A DNA stretch of 64,000 nt from Clostridium sp. BSD9I1 (lineage in GTDB: Bacteria; Bacillota; Clostridia; Clostridiales; Clostridiaceae), in assembly GCF_900185645.1 (NCBI RefSeq), contig NZ_FYAM01000027.1, positions 350,567 through 414,566 of the forward strand. Reading direction: 5' to 3'. Numbering within the stretch: the first letter of the stretch is position 1; every line of letters starts with the position of its first letter. This document shows positions 28,098-37,205 of this stretch, piece after piece. The notes under the pieces are model-generated. The model was not told the DNA's origin, searched no databases, and saw nothing but the letters and a program-made list of their open reading frames with translations. The position numbers and the translations under genes were made by a program.

Positions 28098-29030
28098 ATG
28101 GGGAAGAAAGTTTATGCAATTAAAGAGGGATATGATTTTGAAAGCAATAGAAAGATAGAAGATCTAATAGTAGGTACTTGGGCTGAATGCTTAAAATATG
28201 TTAAGGGCGTTAAGGGTGCTAAATATAAAAGCTTTGAATCCATGGCAGAAGCTAAAAGTTTTTTAACCGACACAAAAAAACTCTTAAAAAAGGGTGAGGA
28301 TTCCTATCCTTTAGATATACCTCATGCATATGTGGATGGAAGTTTTAATATATCTACAGGTAAATTTGGGTATGGACTAGTAGTGGTTCATGATAATGTG
28401 ATAGAGTATATAGAAAATGGAGCACCGGAGGATGATTCTAAAAAGGCTTTAAGGCAAATTGCAGGAGAGCTCAAGGCTTCAGTTAGAGCAGCAGAATATG
28501 CAGTAGAAAAGGGATATAAAGAAATTGTAATTCTTCATGATTATGAAGGGATTTCTCATCATGCAACAGGATACTGGGAAAGAAGAGACAAATCATCTGA
28601 GGAATATTACAATACAATGAATAGTCTTATGACAAATCATAATCTTAAAGTAATTTTTGTAAAGGTAGATAGCCATACGGGCGATCTTTATAATGAAATT
28701 GCTGACGAGGAAGCTAAAGTAGCTATAAATATGGAGCTTCCTAAGATCACTTTGAAATGGCTTAAGGAAAATAAAATTAAGGTAGTAAATGAAGAGATTA
28801 AAGAGGAGCTTTTAAATATAACATCTCAAAGTGTAGAAGAAAACATCATAGTATTAAATAATAAGATTGAAAAGATTAATCCAGTTAATAATGATGAAAA
28901 TATAGAGATTATAATATCAAAACTTATTAATGCATATAAGGAAAAAGATATTAACTTACATAAATATATTAGAGGATTAAATGATAGCTTAAAAGATAAA
29001 GTGATATTGGAAATGATAAAGAAAATTTAA
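28098..29030 (+). CDS. Ribonuclease H with viroplasmin-like N-terminal domain
   Basis: 310 residues. Residues 1-55 (VYAIKEGYDFESNRKI...GAKYKSFESMAEAKSFL) form the hybrid-binding caulimovirus-viroplasmin domain found at the N-terminus of RNase HI. The RNase H fold spans about 75-220 with the DEDD residues in YVDGSF, AGELKA, LHDYEGI and IADEEAK. It should cleave RNA in RNA-DNA hybrids. The last 85 residues are a Lys/Glu/Ile-rich extension without recognised domain. ATG follows AAAAGGAGG. Confidence 0.9.
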   Translation: MGKKVYAIKEGYDFESNRKIEDLIVGTWAECLKYVKGVKGAKYKSFESMAEAKSFLTDTKKLLKKGEDSYPLDIPHAYVDGSFNISTGKFGYGLVVVHDNVIEYIENGAPEDDSKKALRQIAGELKASVRAAEYAVEKGYKEIVILHDYEGISHHATGYWERRDKSSEEYYNTMNSLMTNHNLKVIFVKVDSHTGDLYNEIADEEAKVAINMELPKITLKWLKENKIKVVNEEIKEELLNITSQSVEENIIVLNNKIEKINPVNNDENIEIIISKLINAYKEKDINLHKYIRGLNDSLKDKVILEMIKKI

Positions 29031-29101
29031 AGTCTATTAGCACATTTTTAAAAAACTCTTCATATTATATAACGTAACATTTTAAAAATAGGGGTGTAAA
29101 T

Positions 29102-30070
29102 GTGAAAAGAAATATGAGGAGTAGGTCTTATCAAGAAATGTACAGGGATGATAACGAAATAAATAAGAGTAAATATGACTTAGGCATGAATAACATGGAT
29201 GATATTTACAATATTAAGGACATAGGTGATACAGATAACGTAGCTGGAATGAAAGATGTTTACGACATGGACGACATGAATAATATGACTGGAATGAAAG
29301 ACATATATGATATGGATGACATGAATAATATGACTGGAATGAAAGACATATATGATATGGATGATATGAATAATATGACTGGAATGAAAGACGTATATGA
29401 CATGGATGATATGAATAATATGACTGGAATGAAAGACATATATGACGTGAATAATATGAACAACATGACTGGAATGAAAGACATGTATGATATGAATAAT
29501 ATGAATAACATGACTGGAATGAAAGACATTTATGATATGGATGATATGGAAAGCCCAATGATGCATTGCCCAATGCACGGATTACAAGGAGCACAGACAG
29601 GCAGACCAATGTGTCCAATGATGGGTATGCATAACGGAATGAGCCCAATGATGGAAGGTATGCATGATATGCATAACGGAATGAGTCCAATGATGGGTAT
29701 GCATGACATGCACCACGGAATGTGCCCAATGATGCAAGGTATGCATGATATGCACCATGGAATGTGCCCAATGATGATGATGTGCTGCATGCCATGTGGA
29801 ATGCATCCAATGATGGGAATGCAGGATATGGAACATGAAATGTGCCCAATGATGCCAGATATAAAGGATATATATGACATGAGTGGCTGTTATGATGATT
29901 ATGAAGACAAATGCCATAAAAAAGAAAAAGATAAGGATAAGAAGTGCAGCTGTGTCATGAAAAATATGGAAAATATCAAAGATATTTATGATAAAGATGA
30001 TAAGAAATGCAATAAACATGACAAATGTAAAAAACATCGTATGTATGGAATTTATTTAGACGAAGACTAG
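29102..30070 (+). CDS. Met/Asp/His-rich tandem-repeat protein of unknown function
   Basis: 322 residues of low complexity and no signal peptide. Residues about 49-150 are seven tandem units of about 15 residues, consensus MTGMKDIYDMDDMNN. Residues about 155-260 are Met/His/Cys/Pro-rich with repeats such as MSPMMGMHDMHNG and MCPMM. A Lys/Asp/Cys tail ends HRMYGIYLDED. The dense Met, His and Cys could bind soft metals such as Cu(I); a spore-coat or metal-storage role is conceivable but not shown. The start is GTG at 29102 behind AGGGGTG; the overlapping ATG at 29100 is at once followed by TGA. A hairpin element begins four bases after the stop. Confidence 0.8.
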   Translation: MKRNMRSRSYQEMYRDDNEINKSKYDLGMNNMDDIYNIKDIGDTDNVAGMKDVYDMDDMNNMTGMKDIYDMDDMNNMTGMKDIYDMDDMNNMTGMKDVYDMDDMNNMTGMKDIYDVNNMNNMTGMKDMYDMNNMNNMTGMKDIYDMDDMESPMMHCPMHGLQGAQTGRPMCPMMGMHNGMSPMMEGMHDMHNGMSPMMGMHDMHHGMCPMMQGMHDMHHGMCPMMMMCCMPCGMHPMMGMQDMEHEMCPMMPDIKDIYDMSGCYDDYEDKCHKKEKDKDKKCSCVMKNMENIKDIYDKDDKKCNKHDKCKKHRMYGIYLDED

Positions 30071-30073
30071 AAA

Positions 30074-30475
30074 TATTACGAAATTTTTAATGTTGAACAG
30101 GTCGTATGGAATTTGCATTTAGGAAAGCGTTCGCTATGCAAAAAAGATCTAATATTTCTTCATTTTAAGGCGCCTAAGCCTTCTAAACTCGCTATCGCTC
30201 AAACAGTAGAAGGCTCTATACGGCGTCTTAAAATCAGAAATAAAGAGCTTTTAATTGCTTGCTCAATGCTTTCTACAATGCAAACTCCATACTTTTGTTC
30301 AACATTAAAAACATCATTCAGACTTACCTGATGTAGGAAGAAATTCAGCTAACTGAATTTCTAAGATTTTTTAGAAATTATTGCGTAAAGATCTTTTAGG
30401 GTGACAGCCCATGATGGTATAAGAACTTACACTAAATAAATGAGTAATTTTAACTTAAAAGTTGAATATATCAGA
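30074..30475. repeat. Hairpin element 5 with half-core
   Basis: A type B arm 30074-30313 with apical stem GCCTTCTA/TAGAAGGC and next stem TTTTAAGGCGCC/GGCGTCTTAAAA. It continues into a half-core (30314-30475) with AAATTCAG/CTGAATTT and GGGTgacaGCCC, where one pair of the latter is a G-U variant of the copies at 5825 and 23780. It begins four bases after the stop of the Met-rich gene. From 30476 to 30652 nothing clear is seen apart from AT-rich sequence before aspartokinase. Confidence 0.82.
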
Positions 30476-30652
30476 GTATGATAGAAAGTTCTAAATAGAA
30501 AATTGTATCATTAATAATTGAAAACTTTATGTGAAAGTAATATAATTTTATTAATTTAATAACTTGTGAATTTATTGCACTAATTTATTAAATTAAGGGG
30601 CAAAAATTGATAATTATTTGACAAAAAAACTAATGAAATAGGGGGCTTTTTT

Positions 30653-31966
30653 ATGAATGAAATTATTGTAGCAAAATTTGGTGGCAGTTCTTTAGCAGAT
30701 AGTGAACAATTTAAAAAGGTAAAGTCAATTGTAATGGAGGATTCAAGAAGAAAGTACATAGTTCCTTCAGCGCCGGGAAAAAGATTTAAGGAAGACTATA
30801 AGATAACTGATTTATTATATCTTTGTCATGCTCATGTTGAGCAAAACATTTCCTTTGAGGAAGTATTTAATATAATTGAAGAAAGATACATGGGGCTTGT
30901 AGAAGAATTAAATCTAGATTTAGATATAAAAAGTGAACTTAATATAGTAAGAGAAAAGGTTAAAAATGGGGCAAGTAAAGATTATACTGCGAGCAGGGGA
31001 GAATATCTAAATGGGCTTATACTTGCAGCCTATCTAAACATTCCTTTTGTTGATCCTAAGGAACTTATATACTTTAATGAAAAAGGAGTACTTGACTTAG
31101 AAGTTACCTTTAAAAGAGTAAGTGAAAAGTTATCAGGAACTCCGGCAGCAGTAATACCGGGATTCTATGGTGCCTTAGAAAATGGAGATATAAAGACATT
31201 TTCAAGGGGAGGTTCAGATATAACAGGATCTATAATATCAAGAGGAGTTAATGCGGCTTTATATGAAAACTGGACAGATGTTTCAGGATTCTTAATGGCA
31301 GATCCAAGAATAGTAGATAATCCAAGAAATATAGAAAAAATAACTTATAAGGAATTAAGAGAGCTTTCTTATATGGGAGCTACGGTGCTTCATGAAGAAG
31401 CTGTATTCCCAGTAAGGGAAGCTGGAATACCTATAAATATAAAGAATACAAATAGGCCTGGAGATAAGGGAACTCTTATAGTTAGTGATGATAACTTTGA
31501 AAATACATACAATACTATTACAGGGGTAGCAGGTAAAAAGGACTTTACTGTAATAACAATTGAAAAGACAATGATGAATGCTGAAAAGGGATATTGTAGA
31601 AGGGTGCTTTCTATACTTGAAGATCATAATATGGCATTTGAACATATGCCTTCAGGAATAGATAACGTATCTGTAATAGTTTCTAATTCAGAGCTAAATG
31701 GAAAGCTTGAGGAAATATTAGAAGAAATAAGATTTAAATGTAAGCCTGATTTTATAGAAGTTCATGGGGATATGGCGTTAATTGCTGTTGTAGGTAAGGT
31801 TATGAAAAGAAATGCAGGAATTTCAGCAAAGTTATTTAATGCATTATATGAAAGTGATGTAAATGTTAGAATGATTACTCAGGGCTCCAGTGAAATAAAT
31901 ATAATTATAGGAGTTGAAAATGGAGACTTTGAAAAAGCTCTAAAAGTTATATATGAAGCGTTTTAA
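30653..31966 (+). CDS. Aspartate kinase
   Basis: Phosphorylates aspartate as the first step of lysine, threonine and methionine synthesis. 437 residues: the kinase domain (about 1-285) starts with the KFGGSSLAD nucleotide motif and contains FSRGGSDITGS near residue 185 and the MADPRIVDNPR segment near 225. Two ACT domains follow (about 300-437, VITIEKTMMN and ALIAVVGKVM) for feedback control. The isozyme (lysine- or threonine-sensitive) cannot be told. ATG follows AGGGGGC. The last codon and TAA stop (GCGTTTTAATG) coincide with the left end of hairpin element 6, so the original C-terminus may have been altered. Confidence 0.92.
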   Translation: MNEIIVAKFGGSSLADSEQFKKVKSIVMEDSRRKYIVPSAPGKRFKEDYKITDLLYLCHAHVEQNISFEEVFNIIEERYMGLVEELNLDLDIKSELNIVREKVKNGASKDYTASRGEYLNGLILAAYLNIPFVDPKELIYFNEKGVLDLEVTFKRVSEKLSGTPAAVIPGFYGALENGDIKTFSRGGSDITGSIISRGVNAALYENWTDVSGFLMADPRIVDNPRNIEKITYKELRELSYMGATVLHEEAVFPVREAGIPINIKNTNRPGDKGTLIVSDDNFENTYNTITGVAGKKDFTVITIEKTMMNAEKGYCRRVLSILEDHNMAFEHMPSGIDNVSVIVSNSELNGKLEEILEEIRFKCKPDFIEVHGDMALIAVVGKVMKRNAGISAKLFNALYESDVNVRMITQGSSEINIIIGVENGDFEKALKVIYEAF

Positions 31967-32189
31967 TGTTGAAACACAAGTATGAAATTTGCATTTAGGT
32001 AAGCGTTCGCTTCGCAAAAAAGGACTAATATTTCTTCCTTTTAAAACACCTAAGCCTTCTAAACTCACTTCGTTCAGACAGTAGAAGGCTTTATACGGTG
32101 TTTTAAAATCAGAAATAAAGTCCTTTTAATGCTTGCTCAATGCTTACTACAATGCAAATTCCATACTTGTAAAATCAACATTAAAATCA
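31961..32189. repeat. Hairpin element 6, overlapping the aspartokinase stop
   Basis: A type B arm from TTTTAATGTTGAA to CAACATTAAAATC. The apical stem is GCCTTCTA/TAGAAGGC and the next stem TTTTAAAACACC/GGTGTTTTAAAA, a fully compensated change from element 5. Its first six bases hold the last sense codon and stop of aspartokinase. Confidence 0.82.
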
Positions 32190-32210
32190 TAGTTAGCGTG
32201 TGATTAATGT

Positions 32211-32255
32211 CATTCTACGATGCAAATTCCATACTTTAATTCAACATTAAAACAT
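32211..32255. repeat. Tail fragment of a hairpin element
   Basis: A fragment (CATTCTACGATGCAAATTCC onward to CAACATTAAAACAT) that matches the right-hand end of an arm. It lies directly after the complete copy at 31961 and suggests a tandem or recombined insertion. A core-type small hairpin, GAAATTCTG/CAGAATTTC, follows at 32279-32303. Confidence 0.7.
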
Positions 32256-32339
32256 GGTTGGTATGTGTGCAGAAGGAGGAAATTCTGTTTGTACAGAATT
32301 TCTGCGATAATTATTAAATATTCAGTGTTAAGTATTAAT

Positions 32340-32420
32340 TTTTAACGGTAGGCTCATAGAGACTAAAGATTGGAGACTAGGGATTAGAGATTAATAGTTA
32401 GTGATTAGGGATTGATAGCT
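32340..32420. other. Low-complexity AG/T tract upstream of the phosphodiesterase gene
   Basis: Repeated short units such as GACTAGGGATTAGAGATT and TAGTGATTAGGGATTG. Similar simple tracts (TTAACTATTAACTA, AGTAACCAGTAACC) occur at 27733, 36190, 38345 and 55268. No gene or clear signal is seen from here to the Shine-Dalgarno sequence at about 32520. Confidence 0.4.
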
Positions 32421-32530
32421 AGAAAGTATAATAAAAAAGCAAAAAAATCGATAAAATACTGATAATCGGTGCCTTAATTTAAATATATTTCATATCATAG
32501 TATGTAACAAAATTATAGGGCGGTGTTTAA

Positions 32531-33022
32531 ATGAGGATAGGGGTAACAGCGGATACCCATTTGAGTAAGCATCCTGAAAAAATAGAAGAGATGATAAAGA
32601 GATACTTTTCTGATGTGGATTTAATTATTCATTTGGGGGACTTTACCTCAATTGAGGTGCTTCATAAAATGCAAAAGTATAAAAAGGTCATTGCAGTTTA
32701 CGGGAATAATGATAAGGGAAAACTTACAGAAGAACTTAGACAAAGTGAAATAATAAACATAGAGGGCTATAAAATTGGACTTTATCATGGTCATGGTTCT
32801 GGAGAAAGTACCATGGATAGAGCATACAATGAATTTGAAAAAGATAAGGTAGATATAATTATATTTGGACATAGTCATCAGCCAATTATAAAGACTAAGA
32901 AAAAGACGCTTCTTATAAATCCAGGCTCTCCAACTAAAAAGTTTAAGGAGAGATGGTACTCCTATGTGCTTCTTGAAATTACTAAGAAAAACATAGAAGC
33001 AAAGGTTGTATTATATAATTAA
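32531..33022 (+). CDS. YfcE/MJ0936-type metallophosphodiesterase
   Basis: A 163-residue calcineurin-like phosphoesterase. The metal-binding motifs are in order: DTHLS (residue 8), LGDFTS (near 36), GNND (near 59), HGHG (near 85) and GHSH (near 112). Family members hydrolyse phosphodiesters with Mn2+ or Ni2+; the natural substrate is not established. ATG follows AGGGCGGTG. A bulged terminator follows at 33029-33067. Confidence 0.88.
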   Translation: MRIGVTADTHLSKHPEKIEEMIKRYFSDVDLIIHLGDFTSIEVLHKMQKYKKVIAVYGNNDKGKLTEELRQSEIINIEGYKIGLYHGHGSGESTMDRAYNEFEKDKVDIIIFGHSHQPIIKTKKKTLLINPGSPTKKFKERWYSYVLLEITKKNIEAKVVLYN

Positions 33023-33028
33023 AAATGG

Positions 33029-33067
33029 AAAAAGCACTAATCTATAATTGGGATTATGTGCTTTTTT
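33029..33067 (+). terminator. Intrinsic terminator of the phosphodiesterase gene
   Basis: GAAAAAGCAC-TAATC pairs with GATTA-TGTGCTTTTTT with one bulged base, ending in a T-run. It has A and T flanks on both sides. Confidence 0.8.
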
Positions 33068-33241
33068 ATATTTATCATTTCTTAATGTTTAATTATCCTT
33101 TTCTTGGGAACAATAAAGTTTGTTAATATATTCATAAATAAGTTGTTAAATTTAAGTCACAGTATAGCATAATATTGTACTGGTAAGTACAAGTAGTATA
33201 GCACATTGATATAATTCAAAAAAAATATGTTATGTAAAACG

Positions 33242-33299
33242 TTGACATTGAATATATAATATTATATAATTTAGTAAACCGGTTTAGTAAATCGGTTAA
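33242..33299 (+). promoter_or_regulatory. rbs operon promoter with two RbsR-type operators
   Basis: TTGACA (33242-33247) and TATAAT (33265-33270) are separated by 17 bases, a full consensus promoter. At the expected start site lies the perfect 12-bp palindrome TAAACCGGTTTA (33275-33286), followed by the imperfect copy TAAATCGGTTAA (33288-33299). A CG-centred palindrome fits a LacI-family repressor, and rbsR closes the locus, so RbsR block of transcription start is the simplest reading. Confidence 0.78.
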
Positions 33300-33324
33300 G
33301 TATAGTTAGGTGGGTGAATACTTA

Positions 33325-34248
33325 ATGAAAAATAGTATTTGTGTACTGGGAAGTCTTAATATGGACATAGTGCTTAAAGTTGAAAGAATGGTTAGAAGCG
33401 GAGAGACGATACTTGCTAAGGGATTTGATAAAATTCCAGGAGGTAAGGGCGCTAATCAGGCAGTAGCAGCAAGAAGACTTGGAACTAACGTATATATGGT
33501 AGGCAAAGTTGGAAACGATGACAATGGACATAGCCTAGTTGAAGCTCTTAAAAATGATGATGTAAACTTAGAATATTTATATACAGATGAAAAAGAACCT
33601 ACAGGAATGGCGATAATACCTGTAGATGATGAAGGAAATAACTCAATTATAGTAGTTTCTGGATCAAATATGGCTATAACTAGTGAGGATATTAAAAAAT
33701 CAGAAAAAGCTATAATAAATTCAAAGGTGCTTATAACTCAATTTGAAACACCAGCTGAAGTAAGTATAGAAGCATTTAAGATGGCAAAGGAAAATGGAGT
33801 TATAACTATATTAAATCCAGCGCCAGCAAGAAAGGTTCCGGAAGAACTTTTAAAATATACAGATATAATTGCTCCAAATGAAACGGAAGCATACGAACTT
33901 ACAGGAATAAAAGTGGATAGTGAAAATACAATAAAGGAAGCTGCTAAAACTTTTTTAGATAAGGGAGTTAAATTTGTATTAATAACGTTAGGGGAAAGAG
34001 GAGCAGCACTTGTTTCAAAGGATGAATTTTGTATAGTTCCAGCTCATAAGGTTAAGGCTATAGATACAACTGCAGCAGGAGATAGTTTTATAGGTGGTGT
34101 GGCAACAAAACTTTGTGATGAGGAAAGCCTAAACTATGCAGTTTTGATAAAAGCAGTAACTTTTGCAAACAAGGTTTCTTCAATAGTAGTACAAAGAAAA
34201 GGAGCTCAAACCTCACTACCTACACTTGAAGAAGTAATGAAAGCTTAA
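33325..34248 (+). CDS. rbsK: Ribokinase
   Basis: Phosphorylates ribose to ribose-5-phosphate in the cytoplasm. 307 residues of the PfkB family: the N-terminal signature GKGANQAVAARRLG lies near residue 40, and the C-terminal signature DTTAAGDSFIGG with the catalytic Asp near residue 249. The ATG at 33325 has AGGTGGGTG about nine bases upstream; the frame is open to a GTG at 33310 within that signal. First gene of the operon, directly behind the promoter and operators. Confidence 0.95.
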   Translation: MKNSICVLGSLNMDIVLKVERMVRSGETILAKGFDKIPGGKGANQAVAARRLGTNVYMVGKVGNDDNGHSLVEALKNDDVNLEYLYTDEKEPTGMAIIPVDDEGNNSIIVVSGSNMAITSEDIKKSEKAIINSKVLITQFETPAEVSIEAFKMAKENGVITILNPAPARKVPEELLKYTDIIAPNETEAYELTGIKVDSENTIKEAAKTFLDKGVKFVLITLGERGAALVSKDEFCIVPAHKVKAIDTTAAGDSFIGGVATKLCDEESLNYAVLIKAVTFANKVSSIVVQRKGAQTSLPTLEEVMKA

Positions 34249-34275
34249 TTATTATTAGATATGGGAGGAACACTG

Positions 34276-34671
34276 ATGAAAAAGACCCCATTATTAAACA
34301 GCGAAATATCAAGAGTTATATCTCAAATGGGTCATACAGATAGTATTGCCATAGGGGATGCAGGTCTGCCGATACCTAACTCAGTTGAAAGAATAGATTT
34401 AGCGGTTATGAAAAATTTACCAACATTCATAGATACATTAAAGGCAATTTTAACTGAACTTGAAATAGAGGAAGTTGAAATTGCAAGAGAAATAAAGGAT
34501 GCTAGCCCTGAAGTTTATGAGGGTATAGCAAAGGAAATAGGAAACGTAAAAATTACATGGATAAGTCATGAAGAGTTAAAGGAAAACTTAAAAAAATGTA
34601 AGGCAGTAGTTAGGACAGGAGAGCAGACACCATATGCCAACATAATTTTAAAATCTGGCGTAGTTTTTTAA
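34276..34671 (+). CDS. rbsD: D-ribose pyranase
   Basis: Interconverts the pyranose and furanose forms of ribose so that ribokinase can use it. 131 residues, with the conserved N-terminal region [20 protein letters not shown] holding the active-site His and the GDAGLPIP motif, and [12 protein letters not shown] at the C-terminus. The ATG at 34276 follows GGGAGG; an ATG at 34261 lies upstream of the signal. It is 27 bases after rbsK. Confidence 0.95.
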   Translation: MKKTPLLNSEISRVISQMGHTDSIAIGDAGLPIPNSVERIDLAVMKNLPTFIDTLKAILTELEIEEVEIAREIKDASPEVYEGIAKEIGNVKITWISHEELKENLKKCKAVVRTGEQTPYANIILKSGVVF

Positions 34672-34685
34672 AGGGGGAAATGATT

Positions 34686-36191
34686 ATGGAAAATAAGACA
34701 CCTCTATTGGAAATGCAAAATATATCAAAATCGTTTCCAGGGGTAAAAGCCCTTCAAAATGTAAACTTAAAAGCTTATGGTGGAGAAGTAATGGCTCTTT
34801 TAGGTGAAAATGGGGCAGGTAAATCCACGCTTATGAAGATTTTAAGTGGTGTATATACAAAAGATGAAGGAAAAGTTTTTATAGAAGGTAAAGAAGCAAA
34901 CGTAACAGGCATAAAAGATGCTGAAGCTCTAGGTGTATCTATAATACATCAAGAATTAAGCTTACTTCCGAATCTTACTATATATGAAAATATATTTTTG
35001 GGAAATGAAAAATATAACGGTATTTTTAGAAAATTAGACAAGAAATATATGATAGAAAAAAGCAGAGAGCTCTTAAGTAGAATTGGATTTACTACAGATC
35101 CAAGTACTATGACATCCGACTTAACTGTAGGGGAAATGCAGATGATAGAGATAATAAAGGCTGTATCCAAGGATTCTAAAATAATAATTATGGATGAGCC
35201 AACTACTGCACTTACAGATGTGGAGACAGAAAAGCTATTTGAAGTTATAGAAAAGTTAAGAAGTGAAGGAATAGCAGTAATATATATATCTCATAGAATG
35301 GATGAAATATTTGCAATATGTAATAGAGTAACAGTTTTAAGAGATGGACAGTATGTTGGAGAGGCAATGGTAAAGGACGTTGATAAGGACAGCCTTATTG
35401 CTATGATGGTAGGAAGAAAACTTGAAGAGCAATTTCCTTATAGAGAAGAGAAAAAGGGAAATGTAGTTTTAAAGGTTGAAAACTTAAGTTACAAAAATAA
35501 AGTAAAAGATGTTTCTTTTGAAGTTAAAGCTGGAGAAATAGTAGGGTTTGCAGGCCTTATGGGATCTGGTAGAACTGAGACTGCAAAAACTATATTTGGA
35601 GAATACAAAAAAACTTCAGGTGAAATATATATAAATGGAGAAAAGGCAAATATAAATTCTCCAAAAGATGCTATAACACATGGAATAGCATATCTTTCTG
35701 AGGATAGAAAGAAAGAAGGATTAGTGCTTAATATGACTGTTGGAACAAACATGACATTAAGTAACCTTAAAAAGTATGAAAATACATTTAAGAGAATAGA
35801 CACTAAGGAAGAGCTTAAGGAAATTAAGGAATATATAGAAAAACTTTCAGTAAAGACTCCTTCTCATGCTCAAATGATGAAAAATTTAAGTGGTGGTAAT
35901 CAACAAAAGGCAATAATTGCAAAATGGATCATGCTATCACCTAACTTACTTATAGTGGATGAACCTACAAAGGGTATAGACGTAGGAGCTAAAAAAGAAA
36001 TTTATGAAGTTCTAAATGAACTTAAAAAAGAAGGAAAAGCAATAATTATGATTTCTTCAGATATGGCAGAAATACTTGGTGTAAGTGATAGAGTTATTGT
36101 AATGAGCGAAGGAAAAGTTACAGGAGAGTTAAGTCGCAGCGAAGCAACCCAGGAAAGCATAATGAAATATGCAGTAGGAATTAAAGAGTAA
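34686..36191 (+). CDS. rbsA: Ribose ABC importer ATPase (two ABC domains)
   Basis: A 501-residue sugar-type ABC ATPase with two domains. Domain 1 has Walker [10 protein letters not shown] near residue 38, signature LTVGEMQ and Walker [14 protein letters not shown]. Domain 2 has the degenerate Walker [10 protein letters not shown] near residue 285, LSGGNQQK and [12 protein letters not shown]. This asymmetry is normal in RbsA, MglA and AraG. Two ATGs are possible; 34686 is eight bases after AAGGGGG. It acts with rbsC and rbsB. Confidence 0.95.
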   Translation: MENKTPLLEMQNISKSFPGVKALQNVNLKAYGGEVMALLGENGAGKSTLMKILSGVYTKDEGKVFIEGKEANVTGIKDAEALGVSIIHQELSLLPNLTIYENIFLGNEKYNGIFRKLDKKYMIEKSRELLSRIGFTTDPSTMTSDLTVGEMQMIEIIKAVSKDSKIIIMDEPTTALTDVETEKLFEVIEKLRSEGIAVIYISHRMDEIFAICNRVTVLRDGQYVGEAMVKDVDKDSLIAMMVGRKLEEQFPYREEKKGNVVLKVENLSYKNKVKDVSFEVKAGEIVGFAGLMGSGRTETAKTIFGEYKKTSGEIYINGEKANINSPKDAITHGIAYLSEDRKKEGLVLNMTVGTNMTLSNLKKYENTFKRIDTKEELKEIKEYIEKLSVKTPSHAQMMKNLSGGNQQKAIIAKWIMLSPNLLIVDEPTKGIDVGAKKEIYEVLNELKKEGKAIIMISSDMAEILGVSDRVIVMSEGKVTGELSRSEATQESIMKYAVGIKE

Positions 36192-36239
36192 TCAGCTGTT
36201 AATAACTAATGATTAGTAAAAAGGAAAGGGGAAGAACTG

Positions 36240-37175
36240 ATGAATAAGGATGTAAAGAGCACGCTTTTGAAGTTTAAATCATTACTTGGATTAATAGTTC
36301 TTTGTGTGATTATATCAATTGCAGCTCCAAGGTTTTTAAATATAAATAACATATTAAACGTACTAACTCAGGTTTCTGTTAATGCAATACTTGCAATAGG
36401 AATGTCTTTTGTAATACTTACGGGAGGAATTGACCTTTCTGTAGGATCAACTTTAGCACTTGTAGGAGCAATAGCAGCAACTTTTGCTAAAAGTTCTAAT
36501 GGTGGAATATTAGTTCCACTCTTAATAGCAATTGTTTTAGGAGCTATAATAGGACTTTTTAATGGCATATTTGTTTCAAAAGGTAAAATGCAGGCATTTA
36601 TAGTTACATTAGCTAGTATGACAATATTTAGAGGAGCAACTTATGTATACACTAATGGTACTCCGATATCAGGGATTTCTGGAAACTTCATAAACATAGG
36701 AAATAAAAAAATAGCAGGAATTCCAATGCCAGTACTTATAATATTTCTAGTATTTATAATAGCTTGGTACATTTTAACTCAAACAAGATACGGAAGATAT
36801 GTATATGCACTAGGGGGAAATGAAGATTCAGCAAGGCTTTCAGGAATAAATACTGATAAAGTGAAAACACTAGTATATGTAATAAGTGGAATTACTGCAG
36901 CACTTGCAGGAGTTATAGTTACCAGCAGAGTAGGTTCTGCTTCACCAAATGCTGGATCAGGTTTTGAATTAGATGCAATAGCAGCAGTAGTACTTGGAGG
37001 AACAAGCCTTTCAGGTGGAGAAGGTTCTATAACAGGAACTTTAATAGGTGCTATGATAATAGGAGTTTTAAATAATGGATTAAATCTTATGAATGTTTCT
37101 CCATATTATCAGTCTATCGTAAAAGGTGCAGTAATATTATTTGCTATATTACTTGATAAGAGAAGTAAAAAATAA
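36240..37175 (+). CDS. rbsC: Ribose ABC importer permease
   Basis: A 311-residue inner-membrane permease of the branched-chain/sugar type with about nine to ten helices. The family loop GGNEDSARLSGINTDKVK is near residue 193, and the start motif GMSFVILTGGIDLSVGS is near residue 50. ATG follows GGAAAGGGG. Between rbsA and rbsC are 48 bases including a small TAA-rich tract (TTAATAACTAATGATTAG). Confidence 0.95.
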   Translation: MNKDVKSTLLKFKSLLGLIVLCVIISIAAPRFLNINNILNVLTQVSVNAILAIGMSFVILTGGIDLSVGSTLALVGAIAATFAKSSNGGILVPLLIAIVLGAIIGLFNGIFVSKGKMQAFIVTLASMTIFRGATYVYTNGTPISGISGNFINIGNKKIAGIPMPVLIIFLVFIIAWYILTQTRYGRYVYALGGNEDSARLSGINTDKVKTLVYVISGITAALAGVIVTSRVGSASPNAGSGFELDAIAAVVLGGTSLSGGEGSITGTLIGAMIIGVLNNGLNLMNVSPYYQSIVKGAVILFAILLDKRSKK

Positions 37176-37205
37176 TTAAAAAATAAATAAATGGAGGAGT
37201 TTAAA

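Noticed and set aside
29270..29540. Regularly spaced DNA repeats that might suggest a CRISPR array
   Set aside because: The units are contiguous in-frame 45-bp codon repeats without variable spacers.
29180..30037. Several overlapping minus-strand frames of 89-211 residues opposite the Met-rich gene
   Set aside because: The regular repeat leaves all antisense frames open (ATG reads as CAT, giving Ile/His/Met strings). No start signals were seen.
30113..30331. Frames inside hairpin arms (also 27761-28054, 44498-44680 and 60008-60196)
   Set aside because: They are by-products of the repeat sequence; stem changes are compensated at base level without regard to codons.
30476..30652. Lysine riboswitch before aspartokinase
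   Set aside because: The leader has none of the conserved L-box sequences and no terminator; most of the upstream space is repeat.
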